Assembly (NCBI GenBank): GCA_039566865.1
Contig: CM076959.1
Location: 14,925,501-14,989,500 of the forward strand
Source: Aurelia coerulea
Lineage: Eukaryota > Cnidaria > Scyphozoa > Semaeostomeae > Ulmaridae
DNA length: 64,000 nucleotides
Direction of reading: 5' to 3'
Shown here: positions 1 to 12,640 of the stretch, one piece after another
Layout of the letters: the number at the start of each line of letters is the position of its first letter
How positions within the stretch are numbered: position 1 is the first letter of the stretch
Program-made: the position numbers and the translations under genes
Notes under the pieces: generated by a model
Told to the model about the DNA's origin: nothing
What the model saw: the letters and a program-made list of their open reading frames with translations, nothing else
Database searches by the model: none

Positions 1-732
1 CGAGGCGAATCGTTGGCCTCCGCAAAATGAATGGTTGCTTCGAAATGAGCTTAACATTTTTGACAGCTGGTTGAAGTGCAGCTGCTGGAAAAAAATTCGA
101 TATCTGTCTGTATTTCAAAGTATTTAGAATACCCAATGAAACGTAAATTTATACCGGGTGCTGAAAATGGTCTATTTACTTTTCCCGAAAATATAGTCAA
201 GCTTATCAACCGATTTTAATAAAGTATCAATTATTTTGAATCAGAATGGTCAATTCTATTCTTTTCTTTCAGAGAGATGAATTCGCATCTACACATGCAG
301 AGATATAGCATTGTTTGTTTGTGGAACAATACTGGTTTTGCTGCGAAAGGTTTGTATTCTTTTCAACAAAATATATTATTGGGCAAATCACATTCCATGG
401 TCATTTATCAATTCGAAAGAAACAATTTTTGATATGTCGAAATAAGGAAACTGCCTACATTTTCAGAAATCCCTTTTAGCTTTTTTCTCAGCATTTAGTA
501 GTTTCCATGTTTACCAGCCAAATTTTGTAACTTTTCCTGGATAAAACTCATCTCCGTTAAGGAATCTCATGTTCTTTAGAAGTGAATTTGAATCTACTAT
601 TAAGTTGAATCTACTACTAAAATCTACCGAAGTATTTGCATGTACTGGATAAGCCAAAAAGTAAATTCAAGCATCGTTTTTATGTCGAATTGAAGTGACA
701 CTTAGAAGTTTTTAGCAGCATCTACTAAATTC

Positions 733-1783
733 TACCGGGTGTCCCAAAAAATGTATGTGGATTTAGTTGACTCCAGTGATGTGAATTTAACTTCAATCAA
801 TGTATAATAACTGTAAAAATGTTCCTCGATAGTTAACTTGAACATAGGTACCTCGTTTATTGGTATTGGTGCTTTGAGAGCAGACATGTTAATCTTGAAA
901 GCTCATATTTGCCTCTTCCTGCAAACAATAGCTTTAGCGTTTTGGCCCAAGCAAATTCGTAAGGCACAGTATATAAATCAATGTTAGCCTTGATAATATT
1001 TGAACAGCATTATATCTTGTGTGTTATTCTGTTTTCCAGATGTCACACCCCAGTCACCTATCCTATTGGGCAGTTTCTTAATTTTTCATTAATTTCAGTT
1101 ATTAATTTTGATGTGCGGCATGAACTTGCTTAGGCCAAAAGGACAAAGCTCTGGTGAGCAGGTGGACGAACATTTGAGCTTTCAAGATTGATATTTCTGC
1201 TCTCAAAGCACCAATACCAACAAACGAAGTATCTATGTTCAAGTTAACAATCAAGGATATATTCCTTTGCAAGCCTGTTTCACATTGGATGTTAGGCTTA
1301 TATTAGAAATCCAGACCCGATAGCGGTGTCTCGAGCGATGGGGACCTTGGGTGGGGAGCAGTGACGGGGACGGTTGTTGTCGTTGTTACTTCCTCGGCCG
1401 GCGTTCCGATTATTCACCATTATATTTTGGCCTGACATCTAATGTGAAACCGGCTCAAATATTTATTTGTAAAATGTTTTTATAATTAGCATTTCTATCT
1501 GTATTAGTTGTAGCGTATGTATAGTAGTTTGTATTAGTTGTATTTTAGTTCATATTAATTCCAGGGGGTAGACATGACATTTTGCTCCTCCTGGTCCCCG
1601 TCCTTGTAGTGTGGTATAGTAGATTGTAGTTAGTGTTTAGGTAATTTTGTTGTAAATTTTTATATTGAATATATAAAAAAAAAACAATCAAGGAATATTT
1701 TGAGAGTGATTAGCCATTGATTAAAGCTATATTTACATCGCTAGAATCAACAAAATCTGTATACTTTTTTGGGACACCCGGTA
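733..1783. mobile_element. TIR DNA transposon (CCGGGTGTCCC family), with nested insertion
   Basis: The ends are TACCGGGTGTCCCAAAAAA and its inverse TTTTTTGGGACACCCGGTA. The inner arms also match (AACTTGAACATAGGTACCTCG against CGAAGTATCTATGTTCAAG). TA at both ends fits a TA target. No transposase frame was found, so it is non-autonomous. A retroposon-like piece at 1258-1683 interrupts it. Confidence 0.7.
1258..1683 (+). mobile_element. Poly(A)-tailed retroposon nested in the 733-1783 element
   Basis: An 11-bp duplication ACAATCAAGGA (1247-1257 and 1684-1694) flanks it, and it ends in an A run. Its 3' part (TCCTTGTAGTGTGGTATAGTAG...GTAAATTTTTATATTG) resembles 50760-50863. It carries a GC-rich segment with inverted ends at 1272-1297 and 1430-1455 (AGCCTGTTTCACATTGGATG and its inverse), probably a third, inner element. 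Confidence 0.55.
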
Positions 1784-1953
1784 CATGGCAAAAAACAATG
1801 ATTAAACTGGGCCTAAGTTGACAGGTTAGCTACAAAATTGTTAACAATTTGCAGCAAGCTGTTAAATTGATCGAAAGCTACAGGTTTTCAAACTTCGAAA
1901 CATTTTTATATTATGACTCACCCGGGATTATTCATGATCATGTATTTTGGAAC

Positions 1954-2467
1954 ATAGGGCTCAACATTTTAAAAAGGTCGGTGTAGATTTCTATTGCAGT
2001 TTTCTTTTAATTAAATAGCTTGGAACGAACTGAGGGTTGTTTACTGTAAATCTGCCATGGAAATTTATTGAGATCTTGATTAGTCTCAAAATGGCAGCAT
2101 GTATTAAATTTGAGGCTATGACGTCATCAAATTTCTAAATCCTAAACCAGAAGAGCTACAGATTTCTGCTTGCCACCATATTGCAGCCCTTCATAAACTA
2201 TGGTTTTCCTTGAGTGTTGGATAATTTTTCCTCTGCTGGTCTAGGATTGACGATGATTTGAATTTTTTCACAATTTTCCATGAATTTTTGAAAATTTTTC
2301 AAAAAATGATTAAATTGCCGCCATTTTGAAAAAAATCAAGATATCAAAAGATTTCCACGGTAGATTTACAGCAAAGTACCATAAGTTCCTTTGAAGCCAT
2401 TCAATGCACTGAAAAATGTCACAGAATTTACATCCACCTTATTAAAGATTCTAATGTTTAAGCCCTA
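1954..2467. mobile_element. Foldback MITE family 1, copy 1
   Basis: Long inverted arms with ends ATAGGGCTCAA and TTAAGCCCTAT. The inner arms include GTAAATCTGCCATGGAAATTTATTG and its inverse. Copies lie at 25291-25803 and 40644-41149. The flanks ATTTTGG suggest a degraded 9-bp target duplication. No coding capacity. Confidence 0.7.
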
Positions 2468-2805
2468 TGCTGCATTTTGGCAAACGCCGATAAATTTTCT
2501 GGCTTACTCTGTACAAGTTTGCATTCTTGCCGTTCAGTCCCGCCTTGAAGAAACTAATGAAGTCAGACCATAGATTTTTGCTAGAACAGTTGCAGAGCAA
2601 TGGACTAATTAGTAGAGAACAATAGGCCGAGGTCAAACATTATGTTTCTTAAAGACGGGACTTTACTGTATCATTTTCTAGCTACTCTTGCTAGATTGGT
2701 GATGATTATTTGATGATTTTGTTGCTGATGATGAAGATGTCATATGTGTTTTATGTAAATTCTAAAAGAGGCAGTATTTTTAAAAGTGTCTTCTTCTTTC
2801 AATAG

Positions 2806-2896
2806 GACAGCGGAGCAGAAGGCAAGGCGAGGGGAAGAAGAAGAGAAGAAGATGCGACCAGTAGAAGAAGATGTGAACAAAATTGAACGCTTCAAA
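2806..2896 (+). CDS. Possible isolated coding exon (Glu/Lys/Arg-rich)
   Basis: A strong acceptor (TTCTTCTTTCAATAG) and a GTAAGC donor flank 91 nt with one open frame: TAEQKARRGEEEEKKMRPVE followed by EDVNKIERFK (30 codons). The entry phase needs two bases from an upstream exon and the exit phase is 0. The sequence looks like a charged helical segment of a conserved protein, but I cannot name it. Other exons were not found, so the host gene may extend beyond the left edge. Confidence 0.35.
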
Positions 2897-5800
2897 GTAA
2901 GCGAAAAAGGAGGAAACTTAAACTTTCAATGAACATGCAAAAGGGAATATTATATTTGTAAGTACGGTAGTTAAAACCAGAAGAATGCGAGCTTCATTAA
3001 TGCGTAAGGCATATTAGGCAGGTCGAAGGTATATTTAGAACTCGGTAAGACAGAGAACAGATTGGAAGCTGTTCACAATTTATCTGTAGGGAGTACTTTT
3101 AAGTCGTAGCAACGTGAGAATAACTTTGGGTAAATTGTCATAAATTTGCGGGAAAAGAGCGAATGAAATATTTTATTGGCAATTTCCCCATTTCTGTTTG
3201 AATATAGTTCGTGTCGTTTGAGTTATTTTTCCAAAAGTCGCAATCAAATGACAGTTCAAATAATGTAAGGAAAGTGATTGCTAATCCAACGAGAGATGGA
3301 AGATATTTTGTTCTCAAAATTCTATAATCCAGTGTATCTGTTTTTTCGCCCTATTTACTTTGCAAAATCTTCAATGCTGTCTTATACCCTGGTCGAAAAT
3401 ATTGCGATCTGGAAAACGTTTCACTGCTTTTGGTCGTGCTTCTTGACATGCGTTTGTTTTCGGTTATCTTACCTTACTGTGTTCATGAAATTCGCATTCT
3501 ACTGAGGATGAAGCCATTTCGAGTGCAGTAGATAGCTTTATTTGTGATCCACACAATTTGGAATAAATGCCACGTGTCATGGAGCAGCCATTTGCAAGAT
3601 AGATTTGTCTAACAAATGGTCACAGCAAATCGTCAGGGCTGGCGGAGTAATAAACTTTTAGGCAGGGGCATCGCGACACAACGAAAAGAAACTGCGAATA
3701 TGTTTATATTTTGCATGCAGACAACCAGTTGATATAGTAAGTTCATTTGAAATGAAACGTTTGCTGACGGATTTTTTTCCTTTAACTGCAAAATCCACGT
3801 AAAACTTTTCGAAACTGTTCATACAAAGGCCAAAAGTGCCATTTTCCCGAAAAAGGCATTTTCTTTCTGTGGGCCACGAAAATTTAATATTGTTCTCTGA
3901 TAGGCTGATTTCAATTGTTTGCACTGTTTATATTCTCGTGTGGTCTTTTCGGACATTATCGGACGATTTGCCTTTGACACTGTCAGGCAAAATATTCAAC
4001 GAATGGTCTCTTTTACCAACGTGAATTCATGAAGGACATTTAGTTCTGCAGCGCTAGAAGCCGTATTTATATAGGCGACAACTGTGGTAATGGTCTCTAC
4101 AAAATATATCCAAAAATTTATCCACCAAATTTCGTGTGCAGTCTTCATTAAGGAGCCAAGCATTTTCAAATATTATTTGCAGAAATTCAAAATTTCTTGC
4201 CAACTATTCAGGCAATGCGGTTTCTCTAAATTTTTGGTCTCAAGTTATTAGAAACCTGCAAGGACTTTTTCAAATTTAAAAAGCGTGCAACGTTTCAAAG
4301 AGCAACAATTGGAAAGTGAGTTACCAAATTTGTTTGAAGCAATTTAGTTTCATTAGGCTTAAGTTCTATTGATTATGCCTAAACAGTCAGCTGTCCAAAA
4401 CTTAATCTGAAATGCATTCACAGAAGAAGACAGTTTTCATTATCCTTGGAACGAAAGGAAGCTTACTAACTCAGGAATTTTCAGGGCTCTAGGTAGTATT
4501 ACTTTATAGTGTGAATTTGATTTAATATATGTAAGCAAAGCAGCAAATTCTGAATAGATTAAAGATGTAAATGTTGAAAATTTAAAGCTCAAATTAAGTA
4601 TGTGCAGAAACTCGAAATGGCTCATCTAATATGATCAACAAACCAACTGTGTGCGTTTAGAAATAAGATTAGCGCTAACAACTGCGCTGCGCAGATTCTA
4701 AACCAAGAAATTTTGCGAAAATGCAAGCTGCGTTTGTTCGGTAACAACTGTACAAATTTTGATTTCAAAATTGAACAATCTTAGATTCACAAAATATGCA
4801 GTGTCGTTTCTAGTTGCAAGAATTTTCGCGCAAATTGTTTCGCTTGGTCTTTTTTGGGATTTTTAATTTATATCGTTCCTTGTTGCTAATTTTCACAGTG
4901 TGCTTTCGGCTTTTTCTGCTTATGGATGGAAAAGAAAACACATAATTCTGAAGGAAATTCAGAAGCGTTTGTTCTTTCACTTTATCATCCCTGTAATATA
5001 AATAGGAATGATTTCGAATAGGTAACTAGAATAGTTCTTCTGGTTTTTTCGTTCGCCTTGTGAAATCTTCGTATTTTCGTGTTCAAAAGTACCAATCATA
5101 GGCTGCCTTTTTTATAATTTGCTTTCTCAAAAAAGGTTTGACCAACAGTTTCACGGAGCAGATAGTTGCGCGAGGAATTTCCGGAAGCGTAAACTCTCAA
5201 TTTTGCGGGCTTCTCAGTTGGTTTGTTGTTCATTTCGTTATTTGTATTTTTAGATGTTCTTGGGCGGCACAGCAGTTGAAAATTTAAGTTGAATAAGGTA
5301 TCCATTAGCCACGTGATCAGTCATTTATAACTCCGGATATCACTTTAGGCTTAAGTTCCAACACCTGTTTCAAGCTAAATGTTTCTGCTAACTTTTTTCT
5401 AGACAACTAAAAACTCGCGGAAACTCATCCTCCTCGAAAAATATTACAAAACCGTTTTGAAGTTCCGCCGGAATATTTTGTAAAGTTTTGCTTCAAAACT
5501 GTCATTCTCTTCCCAAACATTCTCCAAATTTCATAACCATTGGTACGTTTTCGTAGTTGTCCGATGTATCTTGACCTGCACAGATTCCCAGAGTTATAAA
5601 TGGCTGATACCTGAATACTTTTATTTGATGGTGGCCACGCAGAATCATCAGACCCCGCGCGCTTTGCAATTTAATTTCGTCGGTTTACTGTTGGGCCTCT
5701 GACCGTGCAATTTTCTGTTTTACGTGTTCAAGAAGTTCAAAGCGCAGACACAATTTCCTTTTTACGACTTGTTGTTTGTAATAGTGTTCGGTGAAACGTT

Positions 5801-6970
5801 TCACGGAGAATACAGTTGCCGGAAGAATTTGACGAAGAAGACTGGTGTTTTTGAGGCCCAAAAAACTCTTTTCTCGGAATAGAATTTATGTTCTCTTGGT
5901 ACTTTTCTCGTGCTTTAGTTAAGGATGTACGTTTGCTGTTGAATTGGCTGTTTCACTTTGCTCATACAAATAGCGTTTCCAGTTTCCTTGTTCGGATCTT
6001 GGCTGATGAATTTTGGTGACCAGTGTCAAATGAAAGTATTTACCAAATAGATCTGGTTGTATGCAGTTATGTATTATATTTGCTAATTTTGACACTTTAC
6101 ATTGTAAATGCAAACACAGGATTCTATGAAAGAGCATCGAGGTTCAAATAGATCCATTAGAACCCCCCCCCCCCCTGACTGTAAGCTATGCAGAGATTAA
6201 TTTTAAAGGTAGCTTTTCCTCGAAGCACAGATAATGGAGCGTGGGTGGTCTTTGGTGGAACTTTGGATTGTATTTCCCATTTGTGTAGTCGCCAAACCAG
6301 ACTTCGATCATTCAAAAAGAGAGACCCTTGTTTTTCTAGAGAAGAGAGGTGAAGCAGCTCAATTGATTTCTGTATCAGATTTCATCGCGACCGTGTTCAT
6401 TCCCCAGACGATACTAGCCCCCCCCAGGCATGAGCCTTTTAAGTTTGCTCCATTCTATTTGGGTTCCAGCGCTATAGTAGAACTCGATAGGATAGAAAAT
6501 CGAAACAAAATGGGAGAGAATCTCTTCAAACGAAGAAGCAGCACGACCGATTGCAAGAATGAAAGTTGATCAAGTGGATTTCACGTACACAGAAATTAGC
6601 CAGCAAGTCTGTCATTTATGGTTATGATATTGTACTGCTACTAATACGGTATGACATTGCATCACTGAGTCATGGAGACATTATAGCATGAGACAAAGGA
6701 CACGATACGACAGGAATTGTGTGATGAAATTAGGAAAGGGAGGGTGCATGGAACTATTGAACGTATGAAATTATTGCCGTCGTACGAAGAAGGTGGGCTT
6801 TGTATTAGAAAGAAAGACAGCAGAAATAGGAGAAATAGGGAAATCAGGAAAGGGAATATAAGGAAGCTGTCATAAAGTATGGAATAAAGGGGGGCGAAAG
6901 GGATTCAAATTTCACCGTAAAACTATGTAGCCCAATGCGAGAAACAAATACTGTCTGCATGGCCCCCAAA
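2897..6970. other. Intergenic, no gene supported
   Basis: AT-rich single-copy-looking sequence with scattered short open frames of ordinary composition and no splice-flanked exon I could defend. A C run at about 6164-6175 is the only low-complexity spot noted. Confidence 0.5.
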
Positions 6971-7397
6971 TACAGTACATCCCCGCATATAAGAACTTAC
7001 AAAAATAAGAACCTAAATGCTGTTTTTCCTAAATTATGCACTTTGTAATTAAGAACCTGTTTCGGTTTGATGACAAATATGTTCTTATTGCAGGGGTAGC
7101 AAGGTTAATTTGGGGTGGTCGTTATTAAGTTCATTTTTGCCAAAGTTGGCTGTTAAAGTTTAAATCTCCTCCCCAGTTGTTTGTAATCTTAGAATTGGGT
7201 ATTGGGTACATAATTACTTTACCAAAACAAATAACAGAGCTGGATATCTGTGGTGAAGATTCTAAAACAGCCTACGCCAGACACTCTTCAAATGAGAAGC
7301 GCTAGACCTTGAAATTGGTCTTGGTACCTTTGAAATAGGACCCTATTTCAGCCTGGCTCTCAAAAAAGTAGGTGCTTATATGCGGGGATTTCCTTTA
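6971..7397. mobile_element. Foldback element with ATCCCCGCATATAAG ends
   Basis: The arms ATCCCCGCATATAAGAAC and GTGCTTATATGCGGGGAT span about 425 bp. Decayed relatives (CATAAATAAGAACAT, TATATGCGGATTT) flank 40250-41250 and occur at 53832. Confidence 0.6.
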
Positions 7398-8756
7398 TCT
7401 GCAAAATATGATGACTCCAGGCTTCAAAATTAACTGTATGGTAAAGAAACTTCTTCAAGTAAACCTCTCTGCACTGCCAAGCTCAATTTCTTCCGGTGCG
7501 CCAAGTTCTCAATACCGAATTTGTGGGACATGAGCTTTCAAATACAAATGTGCTAGAGATTGAGATGGAGAACAATATCAGTGATTAAGAGAGCAGCAAA
7601 ATGATACTAATAATGATTAAAACAATTATAGAATATTGTAAACAAATAGTTTCATAGCCCATGTTTACCACTTAAAATAGTTTGTTAGCGCAAAATTTTT
7701 CACAAAATGGTTTTGGGGACCATCTTAAATCCCTTTTGCCCCCTTCTATTGCATGTTTTACAACAGCTCTCTAACAGAAAAAATAAAGAAGGATACTGTA
7801 TAGTTTAAGATGAATAGTGGATAAGAGAAAGATACAGACAGGGAACTGTTTGAGAAGGAAAGAGGAAAATAGATAGAGAAGAAGTGATACTGGAGACAGC
7901 ACTTACAGGTGACAATGAGTGGAAGAATAATATCGCATACAGAGATTAGAGAAACTACCGAGTATCCCAAACAAATACTCCTATTGGAAAAATCACCAAA
8001 ATTTGATCACATGGCCGATCTTCAATTTTTTTGTTCTGGCAAGTAGATCAAAGATCAAATTATTTCCCCACTTATAAAAAAATAGAAATGGAAATGAGTA
8101 AAGGGAACAGTAATGTAGAAAAGGAGACTGCAAAATAATTCAATTATGATTCTGAACTGAATGGAAGAAAACGAAATGCAAAAATGATTTAGGTGTAGAA
8201 GATAGAGCAAAAGATAGAGCATTACGAGTTAGGGGAGGGAAAATGAACTGGAAAACAGAATAAATAGAGTTAATAGAGAGCTGACAAAATAAAGGAAAGC
8301 GAAGCGAGATGAAGAACGAAGAAAGAAATTTCAAACTACATACTTTGAATTAAAGGGAATAATGCAGAAAGATATTTGGATGCAAAAACTTCGAAATCGG
8401 AGAGATGTTCCTACTGTAAAGAACTGATAGATCGGAGGGCAAGAATGACGACAAATAGAATCATTCTTATATTTAGAATTTATTATTTCAGCATTTCCAT
8501 TTTAAGAGAAAAAAAGATGACAATTGATAGATAGATAGATTGAGAGATTGATAGATGTATCAATTGTTGGATAGGATTATAGTACTGAAGTACAGTCAAC
8601 CATGGAACAGAGGATACAACCTCAAAGAGATTCTCTCCTGTTTTGTTTAGATTTCTACCCCGGATTATAACAACGCTCTTTCATGATTCCTGTGTTCGCA
8701 TTTTAAACTTGTACTTTTAGAACATGTCATTAGCTTGTATTCCTTTGCAGAAAAAT

Positions 8757-8930
8757 GCTCTGTAAAATTAAATAATCCACCTCCCAACCCCGCTGTGCCA
8801 AGCCCCAACGCCTACGAAGTGCTACAAGGTCCTGTCTGCGTTGCCGAGGTTGTGGAAGACTCTCGTCAGTCCATTCCTTCTCCATCTTGTGTTGGTCATC
8901 TTTCACAGTCTGTGTTTCATTCTCAAAGGT
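8757..8930 (+). CDS. Possible isolated coding exon
   Basis: It lies between TGTATTCCTTTGCAG and CTCAAAG|GTAAGG. One frame is open throughout (KCSVKLNNPPPNPAVPSPNA..., then YEVLQGPVCVAEVVEDSRQS). The last two thirds and the start of the following sequence recur, nearly identical and inverted, at about 11777-11975. It could therefore be a transposon-borne exon. Family not recognised and partner exons not found. Confidence 0.3.
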
Positions 8931-9109
8931 AAGGGGATTTCTTATTTCTGTACTGTTATTATTACTAGTGTATCATATGTCTCGATATTCCAGTTCGCAC
9001 TTGGACGATTTGGGCTCGATCGCGGTAAGTTAGACATGGGTCACATCTTACTTTGGGTTCCATTACTGCGATCAAACCAGACGTATTTTGAAACACTGCA
9101 ATATTAAGG

Positions 9110-11776
9110 TGAGGCCAGGGGTCATACCACCCCCCGAAAGGTGACTGATCTGGGAAGTGCTGTAAGGAGCAATTTCTGTCTGTCCAGCTCTCTAGTCGGG
9201 TGCGAGGAGTTTTTGACGGCGATATCTTTTTATGTTTTTATAATTTCTCTGGCGGTGGAGGATACGGAGTAAACGTTTGCCTTGTTTCGACTTTGCAGTG
9301 GCGAGTAACGTTCGGGTGTGCTCTCTACTGTTTAAGCTGTAGGTAGGTAGGTAACCTATCAACTGGACAGTCAATGTGCCTTTAGCGTAATTTTATCATA
9401 TGTAAGTATTTATTTTTGTAGCGAAGGGTGTCATTTGTTTTGATGTTTATGTTCGTAAAGTTTCCTCGTTTTGTCCTTGTTAATTTTTGTTGATTTCAGC
9501 ATCCAAGATAAGCTGCTAAAAAGTGTTTACACTTACACGATATTTATTTATGGTAAATTTTCATAAGAAACCTTTCCAATATAGATTAATTTAATTCAAA
9601 TACCAGGAAAAAGTTCAGAATATAATCTAATCTAATAAACAAGATAAAAGTATTTAAAAATTAGGCTCTTCCTGATAGGATAACTTTAAATGTCAAACGT
9701 GTTCAACATAAATCGAACTAAGATCTAACCTCATTTACATGAAAATGCAAAACAGATGGCAAGATTTCATTTTAATTTTCAGGTATTATTTCAAGTAGTT
9801 ATTTTCTAGTCATATACTCTAATCTTGCTAAAGTTTCAGTAATATACTTTAAAATGTCATTAAAATTGTACTATCTTTCCCAAAACAAAAACGATCGATA
9901 GGAACATCAAGAATTATCTTATAGTAATCTTATATTTTGTTTAAAATTCGTAGATATTAAAAAATTTACGATGTTCGAAATCATGACTCTACGACTCAAT
10001 TTTATAGATATTTAATAAAAGCAATAAATTATATTTTAGCTAGTTTATATTTAACAATAATAATATTCTGTTTCAGAATACCAATAGCATTGTTTTCCTA
10101 AAAAATAGAAATAATATATATTTTTCTTATTGCTAAATAAAAAGATTAATTAATCTAATAAATTAAATGGATATTTTTCTTGGTGCAAAATAAAAAGATT
10201 AATCAATATAGATTAAATAAATTAAAAAAGGGATCTACCATTTTCTTGATTTCATGTTCCATGTTTGTTCCTAACTAGTTAATTTAACTAAATTCTATAT
10301 GCTTTATTTTGCATAATTCGTTTGAATTATTAATTATTGCATTTTGTGTTGTTTCCATTTTCTCGTTCCTAAAATTTCTTCACATTTCTATCCTTTTTTC
10401 AAAACCACACTCCACTCTTCCATATTTTCCAAGATTCGCAAAAATTGTTCCATATTTTACAAGATTCTAAAAATTATTCCATGTGTGCCTTTTAAAGTCT
10501 TACAAATAATTGTTTATTTGGTAAAAGGGCGTGCCAGAATTCAACTCTTTATCTGTTTATAAAGAAAAACGGTTTCCTTAGTCCTAAAATGTCCTCACGT
10601 TCTATTCTCTTTTCAAAACTACACTTCATTGTTGCACATTTTCCACGATTCTCCAAATTGTTCCATATTTTATAAAGTTTCTTACAACTTATTCCATGTG
10701 TGCCTTTTAAAGTCATACAAAAATAGTTGTTTATTTGGTAAAGGGGCTTACTAAAATTTATCTCTTTTTCGATTTATTAAAAGAGAAATCAAACAAATAT
10801 TTGCTAATTTTCGATGGTTTGCAAAAAGCAAATGGATTTATTCAGAGTTGGTCAACCTTTAAACTGGAAATTAAACTTGAAATTTCTTTGCCCAAGGCTT
10901 AAAAATGGTTCACAACATCGCTTTGATTTCAATTTCAGCGACAAAATGGCACTTATTTCTACCAAAGCTCATCATAGTTGTCCCAAATTGGTCAGGGAGA
11001 AACAATTTCTCAGTAGGGCCATTTTACTTCCTTTCACCTTTCAACCTCTCTCCTTTTCTCCCCTTCCCCTTTTTCCCCTTCCCCATTGTCGTATATGTTA
11101 TCGTTGTTCTTTCTATGTTATTTATTCATGTTATTTGCAATTAATTTTGTTTCTTGGTGCATTGCGTGTCGAGTTCTTCGCGTAGGTTTTTAGGCCATTT
11201 GATTTTCTACTAGCTAGGTAGCTTTTGCTTTAGACAGGCGAACGAATTACACTGTGTGTTTCGCCCGTACCGGGCAAGGACGAGAAATATGGGTGGCGCG
11301 TAGACGTTGTGAATGCTGGCCTTACTGGTTCGGGTTACCAAGGTAGCTGGCAAGAAGAAGACAAGGCATTTTAGCCATGTTACTGGTATGGTATGTAGTA
11401 CTTGGTATCCCGACCTACGGGCCTACAGCACTGCTCACTTCTCATCATTGTGCAACGTTTCCTGTCCCAAATAGGTTACCATCATTGCAAATAATGTTCC
11501 AATTGGTCGGCTTTACCAAACCGTTTCAATATTATTTTCTTATACCCGAGTAAGACCTCCTGGAATCAGAATTAATATCGCAGTGTTTCATTTTATTTCT
11601 GGTTGATCGTAGTCAAGGGGCACTAAGTTTGGTGTGATGCATACTGCAGGAAGTGGATGCCTTAGGGCTTCTCTTTGGAAAAGTATTGTGGCAGATTGTT
11701 TTAGGTTATTGGTTGCAATTATTTTATGTTCGCGCTTTACACAACTTAGCTGCCACTTCCATAAGAACGACGATAG
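9110..11776. other. Intergenic, partly very AT-rich
   Basis: Sequence from 9530 to 10340 is very AT-rich with repeated AAAAAGATTAATYAAT motifs near 10140 and 10195. The 123-codon frame at 10814-11185 and the GC-richer stretch at 11250-11420 show no recognisable product. Confidence 0.5.
10343..10800. repeat. Tandem duplication, about 230-bp unit
   Basis: Two diverged copies share TTGTTCCATATTTTA, ATTCCATGTGTGCCTTTTAAAGTC and GTTTATTTGGTAAA. The small open frame across the first copy is not supported as a gene. Confidence 0.65.
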
Positions 11777-11975
11777 AAAAATGCGAACTGGAATATCGAG
11801 ACATATGATACACTAGTAATAATAACAGTACAGAAATAAGAAATCCCCTTAACTCTGAGAATGAAACACAGACTGTGAAAGATGACCAACACAAGATGGA
11901 GAAGGAATGGACTGACGAGAGTCTTCCACAACCTCGGCAACGCAGACAGGACCTTGTAGCACTTCGTAGGCGTTG
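11777..11975 (-). repeat. Inverted near-identical copy of 8801-8999
   Basis: About 198 bp on the minus strand matches 8801-8999 from CCCCAACGCCTACGAAG to TTCCAGTTCGCA, with only a few differences. One difference changes the donor-like CAAAGGTAAGG to CAGAGTTAAGG. The match stops abruptly on both sides. Confidence 0.75.
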
Positions 11976-12054
11976 GGGTTGGATTCTTAGTAAAAAAATT
12001 TATTTTACATGAAATTATTTACGGAAAAAATTTTGTTGTCTCCCCTTCTTGTTT

Positions 12055-12640
12055 TCTTCTGGAGGTGCAAATGCCCCCTTCCCAGTTTTTCTCGCCGGAG
12101 CATGCTCTCCTGCTAGTTTCGCCACTTTCCTTGGGGGAGAAACTCCCCCAATTTTTCTCTTGTACCTCGGTACAGGAAGGACAGATCTCTCGATCCACCC
12201 TGCTGGTGCGGCTTTTCCATACAGCCACTCCAGCTTTTGGACCCATCACAGATCCGGGTTCTGCACGTCGTAACCTTACTTGTGCATCATTACCCAAGGC
12301 ATCGGACCCACCACAGATCCCGGTCATGGACCCATTACAGATCCAGGTTCGCGAACCCATTACAGATCCACGCTTGCGGACCCCTTGGTCCACGTTTTTG
12401 GCGTACCCCTTGGTCCACCAGGCTGGTGCGGCTTTCCGTAATGCCACTCCAATGGAATCGTTTGATTCCGGACCCATTACAGATCCAAGGTTCAGCACTT
12501 CCTGTGCATCATTACCAAGTATGCGTCAGTGGTGGGACTCGAACACACAGTCTCAAGTCTTCCTGGGCAATTTGCAGACAGGCGTGCTACCACGACACCT
12601 CCAGGAACCGACGACAGTCAGAGGTAAAAATTGGTAGTGA
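12055..12640. repeat. GC-rich island with a repeated CCCATTACAGATCC motif
   Basis: This stretch of about 585 bp is clearly richer in G+C than the AT-rich DNA on both sides. CCCATYACAGATCC-like motifs occur near 12241, 12310, 12331, 12356 and 12471. A longer direct repeat (CTGGTGCGGCTTTCC; TGTGCATCATTACC) occurs twice. Overlapping open frames on both strands read as repeats, not as a recognisable protein. Confidence 0.5.
12520..12615 (-). repeat. tRNA-derived SINE head (not a functional tRNA)
   Basis: The minus strand reads GTGTCGTGGTAGCACGCCTG...GTGTGTTCGAGTCCCACCAC, with A-box-like and B-box-like (GTTCGAGTC) polymerase III promoter parts. The body between them is not a standard clover leaf. 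It sits at the end of a GC-rich island. Confidence 0.5.

Noticed and set aside
6234..6569. 111-codon + strand frame as a gene
   Set aside because: No splice context, no recognisable motif and ordinary composition; length alone is not enough in 64 kb.
10814..11185. 123-codon + strand frame
   Set aside because: It crosses a pyrimidine-rich low-complexity stretch (CTTTTCTCCCCTTCCCC), which accounts for the Pro/Leu/Phe run. No other support.
12019..12498. 159-codon minus-strand frame and overlapping + strand frames
   Set aside because: They lie in a repeat-built GC island. The protein repeats (GSVMGP...) mirror the DNA repeat, and open frames exist on both strands at once.
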